Assembly (NCBI RefSeq): GCF_030848505.1
Contig: NZ_JAVDDU010000008.1
Coordinates: forward strand, 1-64,000
From: Marinimicrobium hydrolyticum
GTDB lineage: Bacteria; Pseudomonadota; Gammaproteobacteria; Pseudomonadales; Cellvibrionaceae
Length of the DNA stretch: 64,000 nucleotides
Direction: 5' to 3'
A program made the translations under genes and the position numbers. The first letter of the stretch is position 1; every line of letters starts with the position of its first letter. Of this stretch, positions 16,801-25,637 are shown in pieces. The notes beneath the pieces are model-generated. The model was not told the origin of the DNA, ran no database searches, and saw only the letters and a program-made list of their open reading frames with translations.

Positions 16801-18081
16801 TTACTGGATGTGGCCGTTTTGCAGAGCTTGCAGAACCCACTGAAGCTGATTGTCTACGCCGTTCTTGAACTGCTCCCAATCCGGTACGATCAATACATCC
16901 GGCTGTACACCCTCAGTTTCTGTTTCCTGAAAGCGGTACAGACGCTTGGAGTACATGACCGTCCAGCCGGAGTGGGGTAGTTGGAAGGTGTCGGCATCCT
17001 GGTACCCCACGGGGTTAGCGCCGGTGGGCTCGCCAACCAGGCGCGCATTGAGGAGTTGTCGGAACTGCGCGCTGTTACTCATGGCGGCGGAAAAGGTTTG
17101 CGGGCCGGTTAGTACGTAAATGCCGTTTTTCCAATCCAGGTCATCAATCAGAATCAGCCCCCAGGCCAGCGTTAAACCCACAAAAAGGTCGCCGCCGCCG
17201 TTGTGGCGCAGATCAACAATCACGCGTTGAATACCTTGTCTGGAAAACTCGGTTTTTAGCCCTCGCGCAAATCGTTCCATCTGCCGCTGCGTCGGGTAGC
17301 GATCAAAACGAAGGTAGGCGGTGGATTGGCCTGGCTGTAAATAGAGCTTCAGGCCATCCAGGGATAGCCGGTTGGGTACAAAGCCCTCTGGCAAGTCGGG
17401 CTCAAGAGTGATGGTTACGGCTTGCGGTGCTTTGTCCGCCGGGAGGCTGGTTAATGAGCGGGTGTGCAACTTGCCTTCATCATCCATAAAGACGAATTCA
17501 GCTGATTGGATGCTCCTGGTGACGCCCAAGCCATTCAGTACTTCCGCAACGGGCAGGGTGCTGGTCAGTTGGTGCCGTTCGGAATAGGCGTTCTCCACGC
17601 CCATCTGGACTGGTTTGAGCCGCTCGATGACTTCCGGTAGCGGAGTGTCGTCGACGGCGTGTAGGCGCATACCCAGCAAGTCTGGGTTGTTTTGATCTGT
17701 TCCTATAACCCTAAGCTCACTCTCGAATAGCTGTAAGCGAAGCGGGAAGCGGTGGTGCGGTGCGCCCCAATAGCTGAACTGCGTATGGCCATCGCCCACC
17801 TGTTGAATGGTGCGCATTAGAGCGACCATGATTTCTGGTTGAGTCAGGTCGGGCAGCTGGCGCTTGATCGCCTCCAACTGCTCGGTGAGCTCTGTTTGGC
17901 TGATGCTGTGGTAAAGGTCAATGTGGCGTGATTCCAGTTCATGCTGAAGCGCATCGATATCCATTGCCCAGCGCTCTGCCAGGGTAGGTTCTTGTGCGCA
18001 GGCGGCCAGCGTCAGCAATGAGGCGCTGCACAACACCCAACGGCAAAACCCAACCGCACGCCTTCGTGTTTGATGAATCAT
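16801..18081 (-). CDS. S41 (tail-specific) peptidase-like lipoprotein
   Basis: 426 residues from ATG 18081. The longer open frame upstream overlaps the AraC gene and lacks a signal, so it is rejected. A lipobox ends the signal (LLTLAACAQEP). The C-terminal half matches S41 peptidases: STAYLRFDRYPTQ, the core VIVDLRHNGGGD, TGPQTFSAAMSN around the expected nucleophilic Ser, and ARLVGEPTGANP. The PDZ-like middle is poorly conserved. S41 enzymes cleave near C-termini of extracytoplasmic proteins; many lipoprotein members have unknown substrates. The AraC-type regulator directly upstream, on the same strand 76 bp away, may control it. Confidence 0.75.
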   Translation of the reverse strand: MIHQTRRRAVGFCRWVLCSASLLTLAACAQEPTLAERWAMDIDALQHELESRHIDLYHSISQTELTEQLEAIKRQLPDLTQPEIMVALMRTIQQVGDGHTQFSYWGAPHHRFPLRLQLFESELRVIGTDQNNPDLLGMRLHAVDDTPLPEVIERLKPVQMGVENAYSERHQLTSTLPVAEVLNGLGVTRSIQSAEFVFMDDEGKLHTRSLTSLPADKAPQAVTITLEPDLPEGFVPNRLSLDGLKLYLQPGQSTAYLRFDRYPTQRQMERFARGLKTEFSRQGIQRVIVDLRHNGGGDLFVGLTLAWGLILIDDLDWKNGIYVLTGPQTFSAAMSNSAQFRQLLNARLVGEPTGANPVGYQDADTFQLPHSGWTVMYSKRLYRFQETETEGVQPDVLIVPDWEQFKNGVDNQLQWVLQALQNGHIQ

Positions 18082-18157
18082 GTTTATTGCCCCTAAAAGC
18101 CCCTTTATAGCGGCTAGGGGAGGGGTGCGGCGTCCAGAATCTGGATTCTGTACTGAT

Positions 18158-19216
18158 TTAGGCGGGTTTTGAGGTGTTTTGGCGCTGCAAGTACTGGCTG
18201 GGCGTAAGGCCGGTTTCTTTCTTGAAGGCGCTATTGAAGGTGGATTTAGCACCAAAGCCCACCGCCATGGCCAAATCGAGCATATTGGCGTTGGGCGCTT
18301 GCGGATCGAGCGCCTGACAAAAAGCCTCCACCCGCAAGCCATTGATATAGTCAGAGAGGTTCTTCCCGGCGCCCTGGTTAATGGCCCAGGAGATGGTCTT
18401 TTCCTGCAAGCCGGTCACCGAAGCCAAGTCGCGCAGCCCAAGGCGCGGTTGTTTAAACAGCGCTTGTGACCGAATCTGCTCATCCAGCTGCGCAAAGATA
18501 ACCGCCGCCTCGGTGTCAACACGGCTCGCATCGGCCGTGGGGGAGGACAAATCCAACCGCAACTCCCTGGCCACCGCCAACCCCTCATACAACTCCGGCT
18601 GGTGCACCGCCTTTAGAATCAGGTAAGCAGTGAGCACAAAGTAGATGGTGGTATTGAAGAAATACCAACCCTGCAGCCAGGCCAAGGGCGCATAGGGCTG
18701 AAGATTAAGCCGGAGCAAGTCCTGCAGCATCATGACCACAAACACGCCCAGCAACACCGTCAACCAATCCAATCGCAACTGCGGCGCATCGGACCGGCTG
18801 GCATAAGCCGCACGGTGATAGCGCCGCACCAACAAGACCGCCGCCGCCAAATAACAAGCCTGGCTCACGCTGCCCAGCGCAATCACCAATTGCGGCCAGT
18901 ACGTAAAAGGCAGCGCCAACACCATAGGCAAAAAGTGCAGCGCCAGGCTAGGGTAGGGCGGAAACTCCCCGAAAGTCAGATGCCGAACAAACAAATAAAT
19001 GGCCGGACCAAAGCCCAACGTAAAAACCGGCGTGAGTAAATAGTAATCACGTGTAATGCCCGTTTCTTCCAGAAAGTTAAACAACATCAAAACAGCCTGA
19101 AGACACAGCAACAAGCCAAGCGAACTAAATCGGCTAGCCCGCCGCACCAGCAACAAGCCGAACAGCGTTAGGAATAGGAAGAGGATTTGAAGTAGGTTTG
19201 CGGGTTCAAGGTGCAT
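18158..19216 (-). CDS. Membrane-embedded AraC family transcriptional regulator
   Basis: 352 residues from ATG 19216 (longer starts to 19276 are possible). About 200 N-terminal residues are hydrophobic and form seven or eight membrane helices, beginning NLLQILFLFLTLFGLLLVRR. A linker follows, then a C-terminal AraC/XylS helix-turn-helix (about 250-345): LGLRDLASVTGLQEKTISWA and MAVGFGAKSTFNSAFKKETG. This design (7TM plus AraC) occurs in Proteobacteria and Bacteroidetes; the membrane part likely senses a signal. It lies 76 bp upstream of the S41-like lipoprotein gene on the same strand, which is its most probable target. Confidence 0.8.
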   Translation of the reverse strand: MHLEPANLLQILFLFLTLFGLLLVRRASRFSSLGLLLCLQAVLMLFNFLEETGITRDYYLLTPVFTLGFGPAIYLFVRHLTFGEFPPYPSLALHFLPMVLALPFTYWPQLVIALGSVSQACYLAAAVLLVRRYHRAAYASRSDAPQLRLDWLTVLLGVFVVMMLQDLLRLNLQPYAPLAWLQGWYFFNTTIYFVLTAYLILKAVHQPELYEGLAVARELRLDLSSPTADASRVDTEAAVIFAQLDEQIRSQALFKQPRLGLRDLASVTGLQEKTISWAINQGAGKNLSDYINGLRVEAFCQALDPQAPNANMLDLAMAVGFGAKSTFNSAFKKETGLTPSQYLQRQNTSKPA

Positions 19217-19346
19217 GTTGAGTGGGGGCTGCCTCATTTGGGGCCTTAGTATAGCGAAGCCAAACGGTGGTCTCACCCCGTTGGGGGGTAAACAAAATAC
19301 GTTTGTTAGCTACTTTCACCTTTGTTTCCCTGCCTCCACTCTCTTA

Positions 19347-19697
19347 TTATTTGAATCTTAGCTTCGCCAGTATGACCATTACGACACTCAGCAAAAAAAC
19401 CAATCCGGACAGAACTATAATCCAAAATTTGTGAATCCAAATGGACTTCTCCCAGGCTTGATTCATCGCTTCATATTGATCAATGGTGCTCACCAGAATT
19501 TCGGCCACAATATGAGGGTCGATTTCCAAAAGTTGCTCTTCTGTAGGGGTGATGAGGCGTACGGTGGATGCCTCCACTAAACTTTCCGCCATTGAAGCTG
19601 CAATTAAAGCCCAAGCTACAAGGGCAACGGGTACTAGAATAATTACCGACCACATGAGGCTATTCGTTTGTTTCATCCTATTAATCACACTGCTCAT
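19347..19697 (-). CDS. Small two-helix membrane protein of unknown function
   Basis: 116 residues, not recognised. Two hydrophobic helices (about 14-36 and 90-112) flank a loop of roughly 50 residues rich in Glu and Thr. It starts inside the end of the next gene upstream (4-bp overlap with 19694), so the two are translated together. Both belong to a lower-GC block of minus-strand genes (19.3-22.1 kb) that includes an Mrr-type nuclease. Confidence 0.5.
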   Translation of the reverse strand: MSSVINRMKQTNSLMWSVIILVPVALVAWALIAASMAESLVEASTVRLITPTEEQLLEIDPHIVAEILVSTIDQYEAMNQAWEKSIWIHKFWIIVLSGLVFLLSVVMVILAKLRFK

Positions 19698-20098
19698 GGC
19701 GCACTAGTCACTCCTGGTCTTGGGTTAAGTGGATCCCGAATTGCTATCCACCAGAACGTGGCTGAAGCAGAAAATCCATAGGCAGACAGCATTGCTACCA
19801 TAAGCAGCGCTGAAGACGTAATATACAGCCCTGAGCTGAAGGCGATAATGAGAATACAGCCAACAATTGTCCCTAACACTGCACCTGCCACAAGTGTTGC
19901 CCACAGGTTAAGCCAACCCAACTGAGTAAAAGCAAATAGAGCCGGCAAACCTAGCACTAACGTGGCTGAGTATGAAAAGAAAGCAGCAAACAAAAATCCG
20001 GGCAGCCCACCCATAAACAATCCGTGCATAAAGGCTGGGGCTAAGGGTGCGACCAAAAACCCTGTAACAACTCTTTTGGTATTCATAAGGGAGGCCAT
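19694..20098 (-). CDS. Four-helix membrane protein of unknown function
   Basis: About 134 residues from ATG 20098. The frame is open to 20158, but those upstream codons read as hydrophilic and unlike a membrane start. Four hydrophobic segments cover most of the length, with Gly-rich helices (FMGGLPGFLFAAFFSY, LVAGAVLGTIVGC). Family not recognised. It overlaps the following small membrane protein by 4 bp and follows the DUF4468-like lipoprotein gene closely, suggesting one transcription unit. Confidence 0.5.
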   Translation of the reverse strand: MASLMNTKRVVTGFLVAPLAPAFMHGLFMGGLPGFLFAAFFSYSATLVLGLPALFAFTQLGWLNLWATLVAGAVLGTIVGCILIIAFSSGLYITSSALLMVAMLSAYGFSASATFWWIAIRDPLNPRPGVTSAP

Positions 20099-20182
20099 TT
20101 GTATGCTATTGCTTTTAGGTTGCGTTTGCGAGCAAAGCTCAATGCTGAAAACATTCATTTGTCCGCCTCGCGGGAAAGCAAT

Positions 20183-20722
20183 TTACCACTCGTCTTCGGC
20201 TGCATCCACCGACATGGCGGAAGCTAAGCTGTTTACTAGCTCAAAAACTCTTTTATCAGTGCCGGATACGATTGATCTCTGAGGACCAACAGCGTCGGCC
20301 AGATTCCACTCATTACCACTGTCTGGAACAACCCTAAGTCCATCTATACTCAGTCGGTACCGACCATCTCTCGTGTCTATTTGAATTGTATGACGAACGG
20401 TGCTGGTTATCATCATGAAAGGCACCGAGAACGCCCCCTTTCCGATTACTCTTTTGCCATCTCTATCCTCAAGCTGAATAACGTCGTTGGCGGATCTATA
20501 GTTCCTTGCCATCCACTGCATCGCACGATCATATAGCTCTTCGTCGCTTACTCCGTCTACGCTGTGCACATGATTGTATTCTAACTCGCCATTATCCAGC
20601 GTCAGCGCCTGCAAATTGTCCTCTGAAATACCGGTAGTCGCGCAGCCACTTGCCAATATCGCGCCAAACATCATTGAAGCATACATCACGAACCGCATTG
20701 CGAATTTTAGTCTTGCTATCAT
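20183..20722 (-). CDS. DUF4468-like lipoprotein
   Basis: 179 residues from ATG 20722, preferred over an in-frame TTG at 20737 because GGGAG lies at proper distance before it. The signal peptide ends in a lipobox (ILASGCATT). The remainder resembles DUF4468, a small alpha/beta domain found in exported proteins: SDEELYDRAMQWMARNY, then VIGKGAFSVPFM and an IDTRDGRYRLSIDGL strand pair. Function unknown. It lies 84 bp before the start of the four-helix membrane protein and 103 bp after the Mrr-type gene. Confidence 0.55.
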   Translation of the reverse strand: MIARLKFAMRFVMYASMMFGAILASGCATTGISEDNLQALTLDNGELEYNHVHSVDGVSDEELYDRAMQWMARNYRSANDVIQLEDRDGKRVIGKGAFSVPFMMITSTVRHTIQIDTRDGRYRLSIDGLRVVPDSGNEWNLADAVGPQRSIVSGTDKRVFELVNSLASAMSVDAAEDEW

Positions 20723-20825
20723 AGTTATTTCTCCCAATGATTTTTCTGATTGTTAGCCTAAGCTGACTTCGGGTACGAAAATATCTAGCTAATCGATAAA
20801 AGTTGGCTGGCTCTTCAAATAAATT

Positions 20826-21716
20826 CTATTTGAAACCGAGTGTATCCAGGTTCTTAATAGTCTTTTCTATGTGTTCGCGAACTACCGAGTATAGATCTTC
20901 AGAAGTCCAGAGCTCTATCGGACACCCCTTAGCTTGCTGTAAGGCTCTTACAGTAAAGTCGGACGTAGTAATAATTATCGATTTGTTGGCGCGGTAGTCA
21001 GCGTACTGCATGCCACCCAGTGTGGTTTGAACCTCTTTAGCGCCTATGTTGTTCCCTATAGAATACCGCTTTACTTGTATTGCTATACAATCACTATCGC
21101 TCCGAGCGATGATATCGATGCCGTAGTCGCCCGATCTCGGAGTTCGGTTGACTTCGTAACCCAAGCCCTCAAATATATCCGCAACAAATTCTTCAAAGAC
21201 ATAGGGGCAGTCAATACCTGAATAGTTACTCAAAAACAGCTTTTGATGAGTGTCTAGAATCCTATCCAAAGACCGTCGTATCGCACATGCAAGGCCAGCT
21301 ACTATTTTTTCATTGTCGGCGAAAAAAGGGACCCATACGCTATTTTTAAAAAGGTCTAGTAGCGTATAGCCCTCCTCAATAATTTCGACTTTCCCTTCAA
21401 AATTACTTAAATGATTGCAGAGTTCAGTAAACTGAAATTTATTGTGAGGCCGATGGAGTTTTTCTAAGTAATTGAGTATTTCACCACTTTCCTCCACCGA
21501 TATCTTTCCGCCAGTGTGTCTTTCAATTGTTGTTTTGAACGAATCGAGGGGCGCGCCATAAGTGACAGGGGTGCTCGCAGTTAAACAGTCAAGTGCATAC
21601 TTTGCACGGGAAAGACTATATTGGGACTCTAGCTCATGCGCTATTGTTTCGAATTGACTGTTGATTTCCCTTAATCCGCTAACTGCGTCCTCGCCTTCAA
21701 TAAATTTTTTCTTCAT
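20826..21716 (-). CDS. Mrr-type restriction endonuclease domain protein
   Basis: 296 residues. The C-terminal third is an Mrr_cat nuclease of the PD-(D/E)XK fold: FEEFVADIFEGLGYEV (about 174-189), catalytic Asp201 in GDYGIDII, and Gln214-x-Lys216 in IQVKRYS, followed by GAKEVQTTLGGMQYAD. The N-terminal 165 residues are helical and not recognised; they may sense DNA or a partner. Mrr-type enzymes cut modified or foreign DNA, so a defence role is plausible. Base composition is clearly more AT-rich than the core genes, suggesting transfer. Gaps of 70-105 bp separate it from its neighbours; all genes here point the same way. Confidence 0.75.
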   Translation of the reverse strand: MKKKFIEGEDAVSGLREINSQFETIAHELESQYSLSRAKYALDCLTASTPVTYGAPLDSFKTTIERHTGGKISVEESGEILNYLEKLHRPHNKFQFTELCNHLSNFEGKVEIIEEGYTLLDLFKNSVWVPFFADNEKIVAGLACAIRRSLDRILDTHQKLFLSNYSGIDCPYVFEEFVADIFEGLGYEVNRTPRSGDYGIDIIARSDSDCIAIQVKRYSIGNNIGAKEVQTTLGGMQYADYRANKSIIITTSDFTVRALQQAKGCPIELWTSEDLYSVVREHIEKTIKNLDTLGFK

Positions 21717-21785
21717 GACACCTCAATGACGCCTCACATTCAACCTGCGAATTTACGGATGGAGTGAGGGTGCTTAGTGTGATTG

Positions 21786-22130
21786 TTAGCCTGCCACATT
21801 AAGAGTATGAAAACCGATCAGCAATATACCACCGCAAAATCCAATACCCGAGATAGCCAAACCAGGAGCTAGCAGGTGCGTTGTTGCGTCGGAAAGTGTT
21901 GCTCTTCCCCTGTTAAAAACGAGAATGGCCATGGAAAAGACCGAAGCAATCAACGCACCGCAAAATGCGAACACAGCCGCGTACAGAGCTTGCAGCCCCT
22001 CGGCGGGACTGGCGAACCTATCTGCCAACGCCAACACAATCAAGATTGCACCCGAATTAAGGGTGGACAGGTGTTTAAAATAGTCAAAAAGCCCATCTAT
22101 GAAGGCGGCCATTTGATTTTCGATGTCCAT
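21786..22130 (-). CDS. Small membrane protein of unknown function
   Basis: 114 residues with three predicted membrane helices (about 19-38, 46-68 and 88-110) and short loops. The first 15 residues are amphipathic. I do not recognise the family. It is the first gene of the minus-strand accessory block and lies 69 bp upstream of the Mrr-type gene, so it could be its membrane partner; that is speculation from position only. Confidence 0.45.
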   Translation of the reverse strand: MDIENQMAAFIDGLFDYFKHLSTLNSGAILIVLALADRFASPAEGLQALYAAVFAFCGALIASVFSMAILVFNRGRATLSDATTHLLAPGLAISGIGFCGGILLIGFHTLNVAG

Positions 22131-22263
22131 AAGGATTCTTCTTTTTTGGGGAACTTGGATGGCTAACAGATCAATCAGGTTCCACTTCTTTGTTAGGCTT
22201 CGTTGAAACTACCGCCAAAGCCCCGCGTGGTCAAGTTTTGGTAGTCCCGATCCCACAACCAGA

Positions 22264-22550
22264 TCACCGCCCATCACCTCCACCACCACCGCAACCGCCG
22301 CCTCCGCCGGAGAAGCCACCGCCGCCCGGTTCCGGGTGGGGTGGAGGCAGAGGATTTGGTTGCTTAGGGATTACTCAGGTCACTGCCGAGGTTGTGTAAA
22401 GCGGTGACTCGTGTTCCGTGGCACCACGTCAAGCGATTGTTTAGGGCGGCGCTAACTGAAATTGTCCATCTAGGCGTCTTCTAAAAGGAAAACGGCAGGT
22501 AGGGATTCGAAGCGTTCGGCGTTTAGTGGTGGTTCGTCCGGGTTGCGGTT
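22264..22550 (-). pseudogene. Decayed duplicate of the 3' end of the DUF2207 gene
   Basis: This stretch is a diverged copy of the last 330 bp or so of the DUF2207 gene at 23264-24994. The match begins at the position of that gene's stop codon and runs through the Gly-rich tail codons and the block ending GTTCGTCCGGGTTGCGG. It carries an internal loss of about 40 bp and many substitutions, and no frame stays open. The two copies start 1000 bp apart and flank the toxin-antitoxin pair at 22613-23169. Confidence 0.8.
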
Positions 22551-22612
22551 TTATGAGTACAACCAGTTCAAAGCGTTATGGTACGGGTCGCGTGGATAAG
22601 TGGAACTAATGG

Positions 22613-22924
22613 CTAGTTGTCCAGATCGGCGTCTAGAAGAAATCTGCGTAACTGCCTTTCTTCTCGCATGACATGAACTATCAGGACGGCATCACCTTCT
22701 GGGCGATAGAATATACGGCAGGGCTGGACATGCACTTCCCGATAAATTGAGTTTGGGGCTTCGGGTGGCACATGACCGGACTCCGGAAACTGTTCAAGTC
22801 TGTCGACGGTCGAGAATACTTTCTTGACAAGGCCTGAAGCGGCCTCCGGCTTATCCAGCGCGATGTATTCAGCAATGTCGTCAAGCTGCTCCAATGCTGG
22901 ATCCGACCATATTATTTCAGCCAC
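22613..22924 (-). CDS. RelE/ParE superfamily toxin
   Basis: 103 residues with the ParE/RelE layout: IIWSDPALEQLDDIAEYIA at the N-terminus, GLVKKVFSTVDRLEQFPESG in the middle, and a C-terminal REVHVQPCRIFYRPEG then VLIVHVMREERQLRRFL. Members block translation or gyrase; which applies here cannot be told. It overlaps the antitoxin gene by 13 bp and follows it, the standard order for this type. The pair sits between two copies of the DUF2207 3' end, so it probably arrived with a rearrangement. Confidence 0.85.
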   Translation of the reverse strand: MAEIIWSDPALEQLDDIAEYIALDKPEAASGLVKKVFSTVDRLEQFPESGHVPPEAPNSIYREVHVQPCRIFYRPEGDAVLIVHVMREERQLRRFLLDADLDN

Positions 22925-23169
22925 TTCTGCATCCGCTCCTTGGCTTGGTCATGCGGGGTAGTTTTACCCTCCAGGATTGCCCTTTCTCCCTTGGACAACC
23001 CCTCTAGCAGCGCCAGCCTGCGCTGCATGAATTCGTAGTCCTGAACATCGACCAGATAGGCCGATGGCTGGCCATGCTCGGTTATCAGCACAGCTTCTTT
23101 GCTGGCGTGTAAATCGGCAAGAATTTTAGTGGCTTGACGCTTGAGATTGGTTACTAGCTCTACTTTCAT
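22912..23169 (-). CDS. Phd/YefM family antitoxin
   Basis: 85 residues. The N-terminal half matches Phd/YefM antitoxins (VELVTNLKRQATKILADLHA, then VLITEHGQPSAYLVDVQDYE), a DNA-binding fold that represses its own operon. The C-terminal part should wrap the toxin. GAGGG precedes ATG 23169. The toxin gene overlaps its end. Confidence 0.85.
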   Translation of the reverse strand: MKVELVTNLKRQATKILADLHASKEAVLITEHGQPSAYLVDVQDYEFMQRRLALLEGLSKGERAILEGKTTPHDQAKERMQKWLK

Positions 23170-23263
23170 GGGATGCCCTCGCTCGAAGTGCCACTATAGT
23201 ATCACTCTGGTCTTGAGTGAAGCTATAGAAATGGCGCTAGCATTTCGCCCGGGCCCGGCAATG

Positions 23264-24994
23264 TCACCGCCCACCACCTCCACCACCGCCGCCGCCTCCT
23301 CCGGAGAAGCCGCCACCGCCCACGCCGCTGCTGGTGCCAGGTGGGGTAGAGGCGGAGGCGATTTGGTTGCTTAGGGATTTGCCCAGGTCACTGCCGAGAT
23401 TTTGTAGAGCGAGGGCTCGTGTTCCGTGGTACCACGCCATGCGGTTGTGTAGGGCGGCGTTGGCTTCTTCGAGACCTACGGCGCGGGTGAATTTGTCCGT
23501 CCAGGCGTCCTCAACGTTCAGCGCTAGGGCGAACGGCAGTAGGGATTCGAATCGTTCGGCGTTTAGGGGTGGTTCGTCCGGGTTGCGGTGTTGCAGGCGG
23601 GCGATCTCGTCTTTGGAGGCGACGCTCATGTATAAGATTAGACCATTGATGTGGTCTTTTAGGCGTTGGCCCTCTTCGGTGGGTCTGGGCATCAGGTAAC
23701 CGAAGACGATGTTCAGGGGTACGAAGGCAAGCACCAGCGCCCATAGGGTGACGGAGGCTACGTTAGTGGCAAACAGGAAGCCGAGCACAACTATGGCGAT
23801 AGAAGTGATAAAGCCTATGGCGGTGACGCCACCATTGTTCACAAAGTACCGGGGCTTGAATCGTTTTGATAGGGCGCGGGAGTGCGCTTGTTCGACTTTG
23901 GCCAGGTGTTGGCTGTTTTTTTGGTCCAGTTCCAGCACGGAAATTCCGGAGAACAGCTTTTCGGCGAGAATTTTTTCGCTGTAAGTGAGTTCTTGATCGC
24001 TGGGTTGATCAGGTTTTTGTACGATCCACTGATCTTTTCTGCCGACTTTTTCGCGGCGAATAACGGCATGGCCTTTTACGGCCAGTTGCACCAGGTCCGC
24101 CGAGAAGCAGCGGTCGTCGTAGGTGGTGCGCTTAAGGTAGCGTAAGCCGCCGGGGGAGAAGCTTTCGGGTGGGTAGTAGCGGGGAAAGATTGGCCCCGGT
24201 GTGGGGTTGCGCCCTTTGCGTTGCCACTGGTGCATATAGAACGCGAACACGGCTAGCAAACCGAGTATTAAAAATAACTGGGCCCGATTGTCATTCAGGA
24301 ACCAGATAAAGCGCTGTGTCACTTCCGGCTCTGCCACTATGCCTTTGGGAAAGGCGACGGAAATTGTCAGGCCTTCGTAAGATTGCAGCCGTACTGTGGT
24401 GGCAAACTCCACCACTCCCGGTTCTACTACGGTTGCTTCGGCGTATTGGGCCTGGCTGCCTTGGGGGCCAGTGTAGTAGTTTAATTCCAGTTGATCGGCG
24501 CTTACGTTTGCGGGGAGTTGCACGCGGGCGCTGGCTTGTTCAATGGTGAACACCCAGCCAGTGCCGGTAACGTTCCAGTACAGTTCGTCGTAGTTGTCAA
24601 AGAAACCCATTTGCCGATCGGTGCGGTAGCGCAGGGTGTAGGTGGTTTCCAGTGGCGTTGGTAAGAAGCGGTCATCGCCGGTATTGATTCGTACTCCGTT
24701 GGGCAGGTTTTCGGTAAACCAGGGTTCGGGTTTGCCATCGCGCTCCACGCCCAAGGGTTCGAATTCCACCATTACGCGGTTGCCCAGACGATCGTGGTAG
24801 CGGGTGGGAAAGTCCCGGTATATGCCCCGGCGAATGCGGTTGCCTTCGGCGCGCACGCGAATGGTTTCGGTCACTTCCAGTTCGCCGCTGGGCAACACTT
24901 GAATATCGGAATGGAAATTCAGTATGCGCTCCTGGGCCGCCACGGGTGCGCACAGAAAAATGAGTAACAGTAAGAGCGGGGCGGTTGTTTTCAT
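23264..24994 (-). CDS. DUF2207 membrane protein with Gly-rich tail
   Basis: 576 residues. Signal peptide (about 1-20), then an extracytoplasmic DUF2207 domain (about 22-220, including RIRRGIYRDFPTRY), a membrane helix near 235-255, a cytoplasmic stretch with LSYSEKIL-like helices, two more helices near 390-435, and a C-terminal tail that ends in about ten consecutive Gly. Function unknown. DUF2207 proteins are typically encoded beside lemA, as here: the lemA stop and this start overlap as ATGA (24991-24994). A decayed copy of its 3' end lies at 22264-22550. Confidence 0.85.
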   Translation of the reverse strand: MKTTAPLLLLLIFLCAPVAAQERILNFHSDIQVLPSGELEVTETIRVRAEGNRIRRGIYRDFPTRYHDRLGNRVMVEFEPLGVERDGKPEPWFTENLPNGVRINTGDDRFLPTPLETTYTLRYRTDRQMGFFDNYDELYWNVTGTGWVFTIEQASARVQLPANVSADQLELNYYTGPQGSQAQYAEATVVEPGVVEFATTVRLQSYEGLTISVAFPKGIVAEPEVTQRFIWFLNDNRAQLFLILGLLAVFAFYMHQWQRKGRNPTPGPIFPRYYPPESFSPGGLRYLKRTTYDDRCFSADLVQLAVKGHAVIRREKVGRKDQWIVQKPDQPSDQELTYSEKILAEKLFSGISVLELDQKNSQHLAKVEQAHSRALSKRFKPRYFVNNGGVTAIGFITSIAIVVLGFLFATNVASVTLWALVLAFVPLNIVFGYLMPRPTEEGQRLKDHINGLILYMSVASKDEIARLQHRNPDEPPLNAERFESLLPFALALNVEDAWTDKFTRAVGLEEANAALHNRMAWYHGTRALALQNLGSDLGKSLSNQIASASTPPGTSSGVGGGGFSGGGGGGGGGGGR

Positions 24995-25548
24995 TGCATT
25001 CCCTCTTTAACGGAGACGTTCTCCCGGTGGCCGGCCTCGGCGTTGTAGTAGTCGGCGGTGGTGAAGCGAAACAGGCGGGCGATCAACAGATCGGGAAACT
25101 GCAAGACCCGGTCATTCAATTGGCGGACCGCGCCGTTGTAAAAGCGGCGCGCGTACTGCAGAACGTTTTCGGTTTCCACCAGATCTTTTTGCAGCTGGGC
25201 GAAGTTCTGGTCGGCTTTTAAGTCCGGGTAGTTTTCCTGCAGGATAAATATCTGGCCCAAGGAGCGTTCGAGCTGGTTTTCAAGAGGGGCCAGAGTGGCG
25301 GGGCGATCGCTGTTGAGCGCTTGCGACCTCAGTTCCGTGACGGTTTCCAGGAGGGTCCGCTCATGGCTGGTGTAGGCCTTTACGGTTCTGACCAGTTGGG
25401 GAATCAGGTCGTGACGCCGGGTCAGCTGCACGTCAATATCGCTCCAGGCGGTATTGACCAGGTTTCTGGCCCGGATCAACCGGTTATAGATCCACACCAC
25501 CCAGGCCAGTAGCAGTACCGCAAGTACAATCAGCCAGACATCGAGCAT
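24991..25548 (-). CDS. lemA: LemA family protein
   Basis: 185 residues from ATG 25548, chosen because GAAGG precedes it and the N-terminal membrane helix starts directly (MLDVWLIVLAVLLLAWVVWI). The soluble part is the LemA helical bundle: LIRARNLVNTAWSDIDVQL, RRHDLIPQLVRTVKAYTSHE, then LKADQNFAQLQKDLVETEN and ARRFYNGAVRQLNDRV. Its role is poorly defined; it is membrane-tethered with the bundle likely outside the cytoplasm. It is translationally coupled to the DUF2207 gene by a 4-bp overlap. Confidence 0.88.
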   Translation of the reverse strand: MLDVWLIVLAVLLLAWVVWIYNRLIRARNLVNTAWSDIDVQLTRRHDLIPQLVRTVKAYTSHERTLLETVTELRSQALNSDRPATLAPLENQLERSLGQIFILQENYPDLKADQNFAQLQKDLVETENVLQYARRFYNGAVRQLNDRVLQFPDLLIARLFRFTTADYYNAEAGHRENVSVKEGMQ

Positions 25549-25637
25549 TGTTAATTCCTTCTTTATTAGAGCCCGCGCCTGTTGGCACGCCGTCTTGGGG
25601 AATTTTACCTGCCAGGGCGGCGGATGCAATGATCGCG

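Noticed and set aside
20747-21791. TGATTGTTAGCC occurs at 20747-20758 and 21780-21791, with similar GTTAG motifs near 19302 and 22193, suggesting integron attC sites between small same-strand genes.
   Set aside because: No complementary partner site at the expected distance and no attC-like fold between the genes; no integron integrase in the window.
22190-22399. A proline-rich plus-strand frame that looks like a small protein.
   Set aside because: It is the reverse-strand reading of the decayed Gly-rich DUF2207 tail.
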